Positions 54,994 through 64,000 of a stretch of 64,000 nucleotides of DNA are shown in pieces; the first letter of the stretch is position 1; each line of letters starts with the position of its first letter. The DNA comes from Alternaria dauci (Eukaryota; Ascomycota; Dothideomycetes; Pleosporales; Pleosporaceae). Location of the stretch: contig NC_091275.1 in the NCBI RefSeq assembly GCF_042100115.1, positions 1-64,000 on the forward strand, in the 5' to 3' direction. The position numbers and the translations under genes are program-made. The notes beneath the pieces were generated by a model that saw only the letters and a program-made list of their open reading frames with translations, ran no database searches and was not told where the DNA came from.

Positions 54994-56012
54994 TTATTAA
55001 AAGTTACTATAATATAAACCTTAACTTACTATAATATAAACCTTAACTTACTATAATATAAACCTTAACTTACTATAATATAAACCTTAACTTACTATAA
55101 TATAAACCTTAACTTACTATAATATAAACCGTAACTTGCTGTAACATGAACCTTAACTTACTGTAACATCAACCTTAACTTACGGCAACATCAACCGCAA
55201 CTTACTGCAATATTAACCGCAACTTACTGTAACATGAACCTCAACTTGCTGCAACATAAACCTCAACTTGCTGCAACATCAACCGCAACTTGCTGCAACA
55301 TAAACCTCAACTTGCTGCAACATGAACCTCAACTTGCTGCAACATAAACCTCAACTTGCTGCAACATGAACCTCAACTTGCGGCAACATCAACCGCAACT
55401 TGCTGCAACATCAACCGCAACTTGCTGCAACATGAACCTCAACTTGCGGCAACATCAACCGCAACTTGCTGCAACATGAACCTCAACTTGCTGCAACATG
55501 AACCTCAACTTGCTGCAACATCAACCGCAACTTGCTGCAACATGAACCTCAACTTGCTGCAACATTAACTGCAACTTGCTGTAACATTAACCGCAACTTG
55601 CTGTAATATGAACCTCAACTTGCGGCAACATCAACCGCAACTTGCTGCAACATTAACCGCAACTTGCTGCAACATGAACCTCAACTTGCTGCAACATTAA
55701 CCGCAACTTACTGCAACATCAACCGCAACTTGCTGCAACATGAACCTCAACTTGCTGCAACATCAACCGCAACTTGCTGCAACATGAACCTCAACTTGCT
55801 GCAACATTAACTGCAACTTGCTGTAACATTAACCGCAACTTGCTGTAATATGAACCTCAACTTGCGGCAACATCAACCGCAACTTGCTGCAACATTAACC
55901 GCAACTTGCTGCAACATGAACCTCAACTTGCTGCAACATTAACCGCAACTTACTGCAACATCAACCGCAACTTGCTGCAACATGAACCTCAACTTGCTGC
56001 AACATCAACCGT
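54994..56012. repeat. 22-bp minisatellite, unit 3
   Basis: Same length, order and graded left edge as in units 1 and 2. Confidence 0.93.
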
Positions 56013-56565
56013 GATATATCGTAATGTATAATACAACATACTATAGTACATATTACCAACTATTGTACCACCTATTGTACCTTACTATACTACATATTAC
56101 AGCTTTATACACCCGTATAAGTTCTACATACAGTATATTATTACTTCTCCTCCAAAATCCTCTTCTGCCTTAACTCCTCTTCTCCCCAACGTAGCCGCAA
56201 CTCTCCAGAACCGCTTGAAGTTCAGGGCTTTACTTCCAACCCATCTATTGTCAAACATATACAGCTGCATACGGTGAACTCAAGGTGTTTAGGAAACACA
56301 CCTTTACCGCGATTTATTACAGTGTCTTTCAACAGTGTTGTGCTTGCGTCTTTTACCAGCACGTTTATTATTTTGATACAGTGTATTATCACTTTAAGAG
56401 GAATAGAGTAAGCGCATAAACTCTTACTCTACTACTTCTCTTCATTACTACGTACTGGCTTTCAAAGAACAAGAAGAGATCGATATTAGCCTAGTCCCAC
56501 ACTATCCTACTGGGAGGCTTGTCTTCCTTGATCTCCAAATCACCTCCAGCGTCTCTAGAACCTTT
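56013..56565. other. Non-coding stretch downstream of gene A, unit 3
   Basis: Counterpart of 3730-4282. No gene is seen. Confidence 0.55.
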
Positions 56566-59500
56566 TCAATCGTACTGGTTCCAGTCGTGTGCTACGTTGC
56601 TGCACTGATCTCCACCGTGACCCTCATCATTGCCGGCGTGATCCTCATCATCGTCAGCGTGATCCTCACCCTCTGGCTTGTCCTTGGCTTCGTCTCCACC
56701 ATCGTCGGCGTGATCCTCACCCTCTGGCTTGTCCTTGGCTTCGTCTCCACCATCGTCGGCATGATCCTCACCCTCTGGCTTGTCCTTGGCTTCGTCTCCA
56801 CCATCGTCGGCGTGATCCTCACCCTCTGGCTTGTCCTTGGCTTCGTCTCCACCATCGTCGGCGTGATCCTCACCCTCTGGCTTGTCCTTGGCGTCATCCC
56901 GATTCCAGTCATCTCCACCGGAATAGAAAGGAATCCCATCATCATTTGGCTTGTCCTTGGCGTCATCCCGATTCCAGTCATCTCCACCGGAATAGAAAGG
57001 AACCCCATCATCATTTGGCTTGTCCTTGGCGTCATCCCGATTCCAGTCATCTCCACCGGAATAGAAAGGAACCCCATCATCATTTGGCTTGTCCTTGGCG
57101 TCATCCCGATTCCAGTCATCTCCACCGGAATAGAAATCAATTCCATCACCGTCGACGGGGGAGGCTGTGGAAAATGTGGGGAGAGGTCCGTAGTTGGCAT
57201 CGGGAAACATCTTTATGGGCTCTTCAGTGGCCTGAGAGCCCGCAGCGAAGGCCTCTATATGCTCGGCGACATTGAACGGGGGGTTGAACTCGCACCAACC
57301 TTGAGCCAATTCTGGATCAACGTGCAATTGGATGGCGGATTTTCGGTCTAGGCACCATTTCCAAACCTTGTAGTAGGCGAGCTTGACGTACCGCTTGTCC
57401 TTGTCGGTCGCACCAGTGTATTCGGCGAGGACGCTCACAGGATTACCAACGATAACGAGGAGGGAACGCGCGCGTCCAACGGCTAGGAGCATTCGTGTGG
57501 TATGCTTGACGAAACCGAGGTCGCCAGCGTTGGTGGTGTCGAATACAATACCTTCCTTCTCGGCGCCCTGCATTTTGTCGACTGTGAAGACTTCGACGTC
57601 TCGCAGCTGGACGCTAAGTTTGAACAGCTCCTCCTCGTCAACCTGATTGGCTAAGTGCTCCATGAATCTAGCCAATACGAAGCGGATAGCGGCAACTTGC
57701 GCTACATACGGGGTGATGATAGCGACCTGCTTACCAGAAAACCCGCCAGCGATCATCTTGCAGACGGCCCGGAGGGTATAGGGAATGAAGTCCTTGTTGT
57801 AGCGAGACTTGGTGGCACCGACGATGTCGTGGCTACCTTTGACGCTGACGAAGATGACGCGATGGCCGGAGGAAATGTTGAACTGCTCCATCGCGATCTC
57901 CATGGCGCGAATGTTTTCTTCCCGGTCATCTACCCCGGGGGCCACTTCCATACGGCCACGAGGAAGGATGTGGTTGGTGAGAGCGTTGATGTCGGAATTG
58001 AAGCGGTACTGTGTGTGCAGGTAAATAGTGGTACAGCCGCCTAGCATCGCACGATGGAAGAAAGGTAGGTCCTGCTGATCACTGAAGACGTGACGTTCCT
58101 CCGAACCACCGGCAGCAGAAGGCTTTGGCTGATGGATATCGCCGAAGAACAGGTGGGGTGTTATGGCCTTGCGCTCGACCATCAGCGGGCCCTCGTTATT
58201 ATAGGCGTGCGTGTACACGAGAGGAGCGAGCGTGCTTGACTCGCTTGACTTGCCAGCCTCGTCGTGATGAACGGCATACGGCTGCTCGAGCGTATGAGTA
58301 CGCGGCTGCGAGATTACGTCGGAGGTCATGCCAATGGCTACGGCCAGTTGAGCGAGGTCCCTAATGATCTCGTTGGTGAGAGCAGTCAGTCGGCGCATGT
58401 CATCGGCGTCGAATTCTTGGCCTGAAGCATAGAGGTCGAGCTGAAAACGGAAATCGCGGTACTTTTTTGGTTGGGCGATTTCGTGTACCACTAACTCGTT
58501 CGTATCGGCATTACGCTCCGGCACTCCGGCGAGGCGCAGAACCCACGCACCCTCCGACAGCATTTCCAACTGAAGTCGCTTGTCGGTGAAAGACGACTTT
58601 GTCTCGGACGTCTCAAGAAGGATGCGGAATTGCGAGTCCACTGTCAGTGCGTCAAGGAACGCCATGGTCCGCCTGTCTTCACTGGACTTCTCCTGGTAAG
58701 CCGCTGCCTGCTCTTTCAGCTGGTCCTTGGTGAAGTGCTCTTCTTCGATGTATTCAAAGTAGGGCGGCTTCTCGTTCTTTAGCAGGACGTTGCGAGCAGC
58801 TTCGGACTCCTTGCGAACAACCGCTGTCTCCGTCTCTTTCATATGGCGTCGGATTACGATAGGGAAACGTGCCTGGATGCCAGCGGCCTTGAGCTCCTTC
58901 CGTCGCTCTAGGCAGGCCGTGTAGATCCTGAGCATAGCGTCGTCGAGCTGCTTGTTCAACGGCGACGTGACCCAGAAAGCAGCAAGGCGACCAAGGCCAT
59001 GGATAACGCCAGTTTGTTGAGCCTCGTAGTGCGCAACAGCCAGAGCCTCGATGATGCGTGTCTTGCCAACGCCACCAGGACCTTGGATGAGCGCTACACC
59101 ACCGGCAAGGGCGCGAAGCTTCTGCAAAACGTCGGGTTGGAGTGAGCGGTTCAGACGCTCCATGATGCTGTCCTTAGCACCGTTGTCTCCCAAATACGCG
59201 AACATGCCGGCGAAGTAGTCCACGATCTTGTCGTCTGGGAAGCGAAGGTAGGAGTTGTGGAGGATTTGAGTGACATCGCTAAAGGCATCGCCGCCTCGGA
59301 AGTAATGGTTAAGGGCGTTGATCTGGCGCTTGATTCCCACGGTGGCAGGGTTCAAGCGAGCAAAGACGTAGATGCCGCGAAGCTTACGCAATGCCTCTTC
59401 AGCTTCAGGCAAAGTACGATAGTTAAATGCACAGCTGTAGTGAACGCCCTCCTTGAACAGGGGCTGCTCGGCGAAGGATGCACCCAAGCGAGGGCGGTAG

Positions 59501-60972
59501 AGAAAGCCGCCTATGTAGCTAGCGGGCGTGATGCCTGCGGACGGTTTGATCTCAAATCGCCAGGTGTCCGCTTGCTCCTGGTAGGGACTGAACTGGATGT
59601 CCACGAAGGCGCCCTCGCGGTAGCTGGCGCCCTCTGGTACCCTGAGCTCGGCGTAGTATAACCGGTCACCGCCGCCGCGAACCTTCATAATCTTGGTGTC
59701 GGTGATCTCGAAACCCTTCTGCTTGGCGGCCTTGCGCAGTTCGTGGACAAGGTTCTGGTAGTGCACGGTGACGTACTGTGTGTTGTTCTGGAATGCCCAC
59801 TGGGGAGGGACCTTGAATCCTTTCGGCTGCTTGTCGACAGAGATCTCCATGCCAGTCTGAGGGTTGACACGACAGTCCTTCCAGTAGAGCAGAATCGGGT
59901 CGTTCTTGTATTGAGCTTGCATCTCTTTGTACACGGTATCCATGCGCTCTTGTGCTGACTCTGTGGCGACCGTGAAGAAGTGCAGCACGGTGCCCTCGCC
60001 GCCATTCTCGAGGATATCGCGAGCACGATGGATGACTTCATCGAAGATCCCAAAGTTCTGGTGGGAGAAGAACCCCAATCCGTAGAGGGGGCGGGAGTTC
60101 AGAGGTTGTCCGTCAGGTTGTTCGGTTTGGAGGTCGAAGCGGAAGTGTAGGAGCATCCCTAGTTCGCTGAGTGCAAGCTTACTAGCAGCTCGCTTAACAT
60201 CTTCTTGGGAAACCCTTGAGGTGAAGAACTCATCGGTGATCTTCATGGGAAGTACAGTGCAGTTGACGATGTTGTGGGCTGTCAGGGTAATGGAGGCTGC
60301 CCGATGAGCGTGGCCACGGAGGGTGATACTAGCGTCGTCGCTCGGATAGGAAATATCCATCTCTACACTAACGGAGGAGACATAGTGAGGGATCTTCCGA
60401 GTGAATAACTTTGTTGTGAAGCTAGGTTTATCCAGTGGTGGGGCCATGGTTTGGGCAGGAGGAAGCTCGTCTTTGCCATCCTTGGAGACGTCCTCCTTGG
60501 AGACGTCCTCCTTGGAGGCGTCCTCCTTAGGAGCACGAAACTTGCGGGTTTTGATCGGCTGGGGATAGAAGCAATCCGAGGCAACGTGGCCGAGACGGTT
60601 ACAGCCGTTGCACCTAGGGCCCTGGTCTGCTGCTGGCTCACTAGGGCATTGCTTGGAGAGGTGCCCGTGACCACCGCAGTTGAAGCACTCGTTCGTGGGA
60701 CAGTCGCGGTAGACATGGCCAACCTCGCCGCAGTTGGAACACGCTTGCTGTTCGAGCTTCTTGGGGCAATCTTTGGCCCTGTGGCCTGGTTCTTTGCAGG
60801 TGAAGCAGGCGTGCTTCTCTCGGTCAGGGGCGTCGGGAAGGCCTCCGAGCTGGACAGAGTCTTTGCCGGGTGCCTCCAAGACAGCAATGCCCTGGTCGTA
60901 GACTTCTGTATCATGCGGCGCCGACGTCGGCCGGTCATTGACCATGTAGTGCATGACAGACTGGTCGGCCAT
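56566..60972 (-). CDS. Gene A, unit 3: zinc-knuckle SF1 helicase
   Basis: The product again reads identical to the other two copies (1468 residues from the ATG at 60972), with the leader intron at 61023-61082. Confidence 0.88.
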   Translation of the reverse strand: MADQSVMHYMVNDRPTSAPHDTEVYDQGIAVLEAPGKDSVQLGGLPDAPDREKHACFTCKEPGHRAKDCPKKLEQQACSNCGEVGHVYRDCPTNECFNCGGHGHLSKQCPSEPAADQGPRCNGCNRLGHVASDCFYPQPIKTRKFRAPKEDASKEDVSKEDVSKDGKDELPPAQTMAPPLDKPSFTTKLFTRKIPHYVSSVSVEMDISYPSDDASITLRGHAHRAASITLTAHNIVNCTVLPMKITDEFFTSRVSQEDVKRAASKLALSELGMLLHFRFDLQTEQPDGQPLNSRPLYGLGFFSHQNFGIFDEVIHRARDILENGGEGTVLHFFTVATESAQERMDTVYKEMQAQYKNDPILLYWKDCRVNPQTGMEISVDKQPKGFKVPPQWAFQNNTQYVTVHYQNLVHELRKAAKQKGFEITDTKIMKVRGGGDRLYYAELRVPEGASYREGAFVDIQFSPYQEQADTWRFEIKPSAGITPASYIGGFLYRPRLGASFAEQPLFKEGVHYSCAFNYRTLPEAEEALRKLRGIYVFARLNPATVGIKRQINALNHYFRGGDAFSDVTQILHNSYLRFPDDKIVDYFAGMFAYLGDNGAKDSIMERLNRSLQPDVLQKLRALAGGVALIQGPGGVGKTRIIEALAVAHYEAQQTGVIHGLGRLAAFWVTSPLNKQLDDAMLRIYTACLERRKELKAAGIQARFPIVIRRHMKETETAVVRKESEAARNVLLKNEKPPYFEYIEEEHFTKDQLKEQAAAYQEKSSEDRRTMAFLDALTVDSQFRILLETSETKSSFTDKRLQLEMLSEGAWVLRLAGVPERNADTNELVVHEIAQPKKYRDFRFQLDLYASGQEFDADDMRRLTALTNEIIRDLAQLAVAIGMTSDVISQPRTHTLEQPYAVHHDEAGKSSESSTLAPLVYTHAYNNEGPLMVERKAITPHLFFGDIHQPKPSAAGGSEERHVFSDQQDLPFFHRAMLGGCTTIYLHTQYRFNSDINALTNHILPRGRMEVAPGVDDREENIRAMEIAMEQFNISSGHRVIFVSVKGSHDIVGATKSRYNKDFIPYTLRAVCKMIAGGFSGKQVAIITPYVAQVAAIRFVLARFMEHLANQVDEEELFKLSVQLRDVEVFTVDKMQGAEKEGIVFDTTNAGDLGFVKHTTRMLLAVGRARSLLVIVGNPVSVLAEYTGATDKDKRYVKLAYYKVWKWCLDRKSAIQLHVDPELAQGWCEFNPPFNVAEHIEAFAAGSQATEEPIKMFPDANYGPLPTFSTASPVDGDGIDFYSGGDDWNRDDAKDKPNDDGVPFYSGGDDWNRDDAKDKPNDDGVPFYSGGDDWNRDDAKDKPNDDGIPFYSGGDDWNRDDAKDKPEGEDHADDGGDEAKDKPEGEDHADDGGDEAKDKPEGEDHADDGGDEAKDKPEGEDHADDGGDEAKDKPEGEDHADDDEDHAGNDEGHGGDQCSNVAHDWNQYD

Positions 60973-62082
60973 GCTGGACGATATGCAAAAACAGAGTTTC
61001 AACGGTAGGTGAGACTTTGTTTCTATACGGACAGCACATCGTTAGCAATCGATCAGCGGAACAGGAGGCCACAACAACTTACCGACAAGGGTCAATGGGT
61101 AGGTAGAGATATCGACGTTGAGAGTGGTTTGCTTTCAAGAGAAGCAATTCGGGGAAGGTGTCAAGTAGTTGGTGTGGAGGAAAGTGTTATTTGTGCAGGA
61201 CTAGGTAGCGCGAGCGCGAGAGACGCTAACGCCAAGCAAATTTTGCGTTGCTCACCTTGGGTTGTGCGTGAGGAAGCGAGGAGCAAGATAAAGACACGTG
61301 AAAAGAAGGATTGGATGGAGAACGATAGGGACGCGAAGAGGATATGGGGATCACCCGAGTTCTACAAGTTGGTACCAAGAGACAGAAGTGGACAGCCAGT
61401 CGACCTTTGGGCAATAGGAAGATAACTATCGGACCGGCCATACAAATAAGCGAGGACATGCCAAGGTGAATGGGAGATCTAGCGAGCGTCAAGGCCACAG
61501 CAATGCGCAGCGTGTAGCCGGCTACGTCTTGGCTCTCTCCTTCGCGACTACAGTTAGTCCTACGGCTGGGTGATCCCCATATCTCTTTTCGCTTTCTTTT
61601 GTTTGGTTCTATCAACTTCTATGCTCGATTCAGTTCACGATGACGGCCAGAACTGCGTTTGGGTGATCCCCATGTCTCTCCCTACTTTCCCTGCTCCTTG
61701 TCTCTCTTCTCCCTCTGCTCGCTTTCTATACACTCGGGTGATCCCCATATCTTTTATCAACTTTCTCTGTTTCGCGCGTACGCAACGTGAGCCCGCGTCA
61801 GAGTCTTGTGCGCTGTACCCGCAATGCTCAACAGTGAGCGCTCACGCCAGAACCGGGTGGCTATACTATGCCCTACTCCTGGTCATCGTTCTACTAGGCT
61901 CAGTACGGGCGACGAGGCTAAAATTACTGGGAGCTTCCCCTTTCACTTTTCACCGCTCTCCGGCTGTTTCCTCGCGCATGTTGCCACAACACGAACGTTG
62001 CGACGCTCGCCGCAACACCACCCACCCACCACGTACCGCAGCATCGTCAACCTGCATACACCTTCTACCACGGGTGACTAGG
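60973..62082. promoter_or_regulatory. Divergent promoter of genes A and B, unit 3
   Basis: Carries the same four GGGTGATCCCCAT motif copies: inverted at 61341-61359 and direct from 61568, 61661 and 61736. Confidence 0.6.
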
Positions 62083-64000
62083 ATGGACGATAACACGCAG
62101 TCACCCGCCCATCCACCGGCAGGCGACCCCAGCTCCCTTAGCTACTCGGGGAACCAAACAGAGATCTTCCGCGGCTTCGGCATCGACGACGCCACCAGAC
62201 AAAAGGAGATAGCCAGGACGATTGACAAGATTCTTGTGGACAACTACCCCGATGCACGCAATCGAGGTGCAGCAAAGCTCAGCGACACTGCCAATGAAGA
62301 CCTGAACAAGAACCTACACGCCCTGGTCTGGAAGTCCGTACCCGACTTCCGCAACGAACCCAAGGCGTGGAGGACAATGGCGATTAGCAAGTTGATCACA
62401 CATTCTCTCAATCGCCTGAGGAAGCGTAAAGCGGAAGGCGACCATGCTAAAGCCCCAACCCCCAACCCCTTGACGGCAACCTCTACACTCCAAAAGCGCG
62501 AGTTATCGCCAGAATCAACGCACAACTCCAAAGACCACCCACCTAAGCGCTCTCGATCCAGAACCGTTCCTACAGGATTCACGCCTACTCCGAACAACGA
62601 CAAGCCTGCTAATCCTCCCATGCCAACCGCTTCAAATCTCGACACACAGGTACATATATGCGCCGTAAAGGATGGAGAGATCAGCGAAGTAGTCAGCATG
62701 GTCGAATTCAGTGACATATGTTGGGAGGGCATCCCCAACTGGGAAAAACTACGCGACGAAGCTGAGCAATGCTACGAAACTGCGCAAGGCCTAGGACTCG
62801 ATGGATTCGACTTCAAGGGCCGCTTGTTTATCGCTCCAAGAGCAAATCAGCATATCGGAATTGGAAGCCAAGGTGGATTCAACTTTGCTATGCGAGAAAT
62901 CCCAGCTGGCACAGCCGTAGTGTTTGTCACGACGGTTAGATTGAACGTAACCGACACGCAAGTTGCCTCCTCCAAAGTCGTCCCGCCAGCAGAGGTGCAA
63001 GATGGTCAGCAACAAGATGCCACCCACATGCAAGTTGCCTCCTCCGAGCCCGCCCCGCCAGCAGAGGTGCAAGGTGACCAGCAACAAGATGCCACCCACA
63101 TGCAAGTTGCCTCCTCCGAGCCCGCCCCGCCAGCAGAGGTGCAAGATGGTCAGCAACAAGATGCCACCCACATGCAAGTTGCCTCCTCCGAGCCCGCCCC
63201 GCCAGCAGAGGTGCAAGGTGACCAGCAACAAGATGCCACCCACATGCAAGTTGCCTCCTCCGAGCCCGCCCCGCCAGCAGAGGTGCAAGATGGTCAGCAA
63301 CAAGATGCCACCCACATGCAAGTTGCCTCCTCCGAGCCCGCCCCGCCAGCAGAGGTGCAAGGTGACCAGCAACAAGATGCCACCCACATGCAAGTTGCCT
63401 CCTCCGAAGCCGTCCCACCGGAAAGTAAGGAGCTTACACCCAAGACACTCAAGGAGATACTAGATTTGGCGGCCAACATACATCCATTATCCTGGTCGAG
63501 GGAAGAATCCACACCTAGCAACAGCGCACACAAGCAGCATCCTGTAGGTCCGTTCTCGTCATACATGTCCAGGAATAACAGCATCGCCTTCCCCCGCACA
63601 CTTCAACCCTCGTCGTTCACACCCGTGAATCTGCTACCGCTCGCCAGACCTGCCAAACCACCGTCCAGCGCACCTAAGTCCTTTCTCAAGTTTGTCGAGA
63701 CCTTCCCTTCTAATAGCTACCACGGTAGCGGACTAGACGACCCAATACATATCAGCGACGATAGTGGTAGCAGCGATTCTAGTGACAGCGAGTCTAGTAA
63801 CAACATGGACATTCTCGTAGACGATGAAGAGGTGCTAGAAGAATGCATGTTAGACGAAGGCGAACCGGAACAACCCCCATTGAACGAACAAGCTAAGACC
63901 CAGGCAAACGCGCATTTCTCGAGCACTATGAAGGTGAAGATGGATGGTATGTCTGCTTTTGCGCACGCGCAAAAGTCGAACATAGACTTGTGGGACTTAG
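62083..64000 (+). CDS. Gene B, unit 3 (partial): SNF2-family ATPase, N-terminal part
   Basis: The frame is open from the ATG at 62083 to the window edge, which falls before the Walker A motif. The 24-residue array has six copies, as in unit 1. Confidence 0.82.
   Translation, partial: MDDNTQSPAHPPAGDPSSLSYSGNQTEIFRGFGIDDATRQKEIARTIDKILVDNYPDARNRGAAKLSDTANEDLNKNLHALVWKSVPDFRNEPKAWRTMAISKLITHSLNRLRKRKAEGDHAKAPTPNPLTATSTLQKRELSPESTHNSKDHPPKRSRSRTVPTGFTPTPNNDKPANPPMPTASNLDTQVHICAVKDGEISEVVSMVEFSDICWEGIPNWEKLRDEAEQCYETAQGLGLDGFDFKGRLFIAPRANQHIGIGSQGGFNFAMREIPAGTAVVFVTTVRLNVTDTQVASSKVVPPAEVQDGQQQDATHMQVASSEPAPPAEVQGDQQQDATHMQVASSEPAPPAEVQDGQQQDATHMQVASSEPAPPAEVQGDQQQDATHMQVASSEPAPPAEVQDGQQQDATHMQVASSEPAPPAEVQGDQQQDATHMQVASSEAVPPESKELTPKTLKEILDLAANIHPLSWSREESTPSNSAHKQHPVGPFSSYMSRNNSIAFPRTLQPSSFTPVNLLPLARPAKPPSSAPKSFLKFVETFPSNSYHGSGLDDPIHISDDSGSSDSSDSESSNNMDILVDDEEVLEECMLDEGEPEQPPLNEQAKTQANAHFSSTMKVKMDGMSAFAHAQKSNIDLWDL
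62974..63405 (+). repeat. 72-bp minisatellite of gene B, unit 3, 6 units
   Basis: Same number and alternation as in unit 1. Confidence 0.95.

Larger units (their letters stand above)
53487..64000. repeat. Subtelomeric unit 3 (left 10.5 kb only)
   Basis: A third copy in the same orientation, cut by the window edge inside gene B. Gene A is intact and the layout matches units 1 and 2. Confidence 0.92.

Overview
The window is the left end of a fungal chromosome. It opens with a C-strand telomere (CCCTAA)n at 1-157 and then holds a head-to-tail array of one large subtelomeric unit of about 26-27 kb: unit 1 (158-27346), unit 2 (27347-53486) and the first 10.5 kb of unit 3 (53487-64000). TTAGGG telomeres, short 46-70 nt introns with fungal splice signals, blocks biased to C-to-T and G-to-A change (the signature of repeat-induced point mutation, RIP) and the gene types all suggest a filamentous ascomycete. 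I cannot name the species; a Dothideomycete is only a guess.

Each unit has the same order. (i) An 18-bp satellite containing TTAGGG. (ii) A 1.4-kb extremely AT-rich, gene-free, RIP-like block. (iii) A 22-bp minisatellite of about 1 kb whose telomere-proximal units are RIP-degraded. (iv) Gene A (minus), an SF1/UPF1-like helicase with four CCHC zinc knuckles. (v) A 1.1-kb divergent promoter with a 17-19 bp motif in four copies. (vi) Gene B (plus), a divergent SNF2-type ATPase with a 24-residue repeat array. (vii) A 68-bp tandem array. (viii) A broken gene fragment interrupted by a 423-bp hAT-type MITE with an 8-bp target duplication. (ix) Gene D (plus), unknown. (x) Gene E (minus), unknown, which I read as four exons (about 1234 residues). 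(xi) Gene F (minus), which starts with a ParB-like domain. (xii) A GC-rich 34-bp array that decays into a short AT-rich junction before the next unit.

The copies are almost identical in the genes: the predicted proteins of A, D and F read the same in every copy. They differ mainly in tandem-repeat numbers: the 18-bp satellite (about 62, 30 and 4 units moving inward), the 72-bp array in gene B (6, 15, 6), the 68-bp array (6, 4), the DETSDSD heptads in gene E, the 34-bp array (about 53 versus 24) and some transition-type changes in the AT-rich block. This suggests recent amplification or continuing homogenisation, and it makes an assembly duplication unlikely.

The arrangement recalls the yeast Y' elements (tandem, telomere-adjacent, helicase-coding), but the helicases are not RecQ type, and the combination of zinc-knuckle SF1 helicase, SNF2 ATPase, ParB-like protein and two unknown proteins is not a set I recognise. 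A selfish or telomere-maintaining element is an inference. No transposase, integrase, reverse transcriptase or Starship captain was seen.
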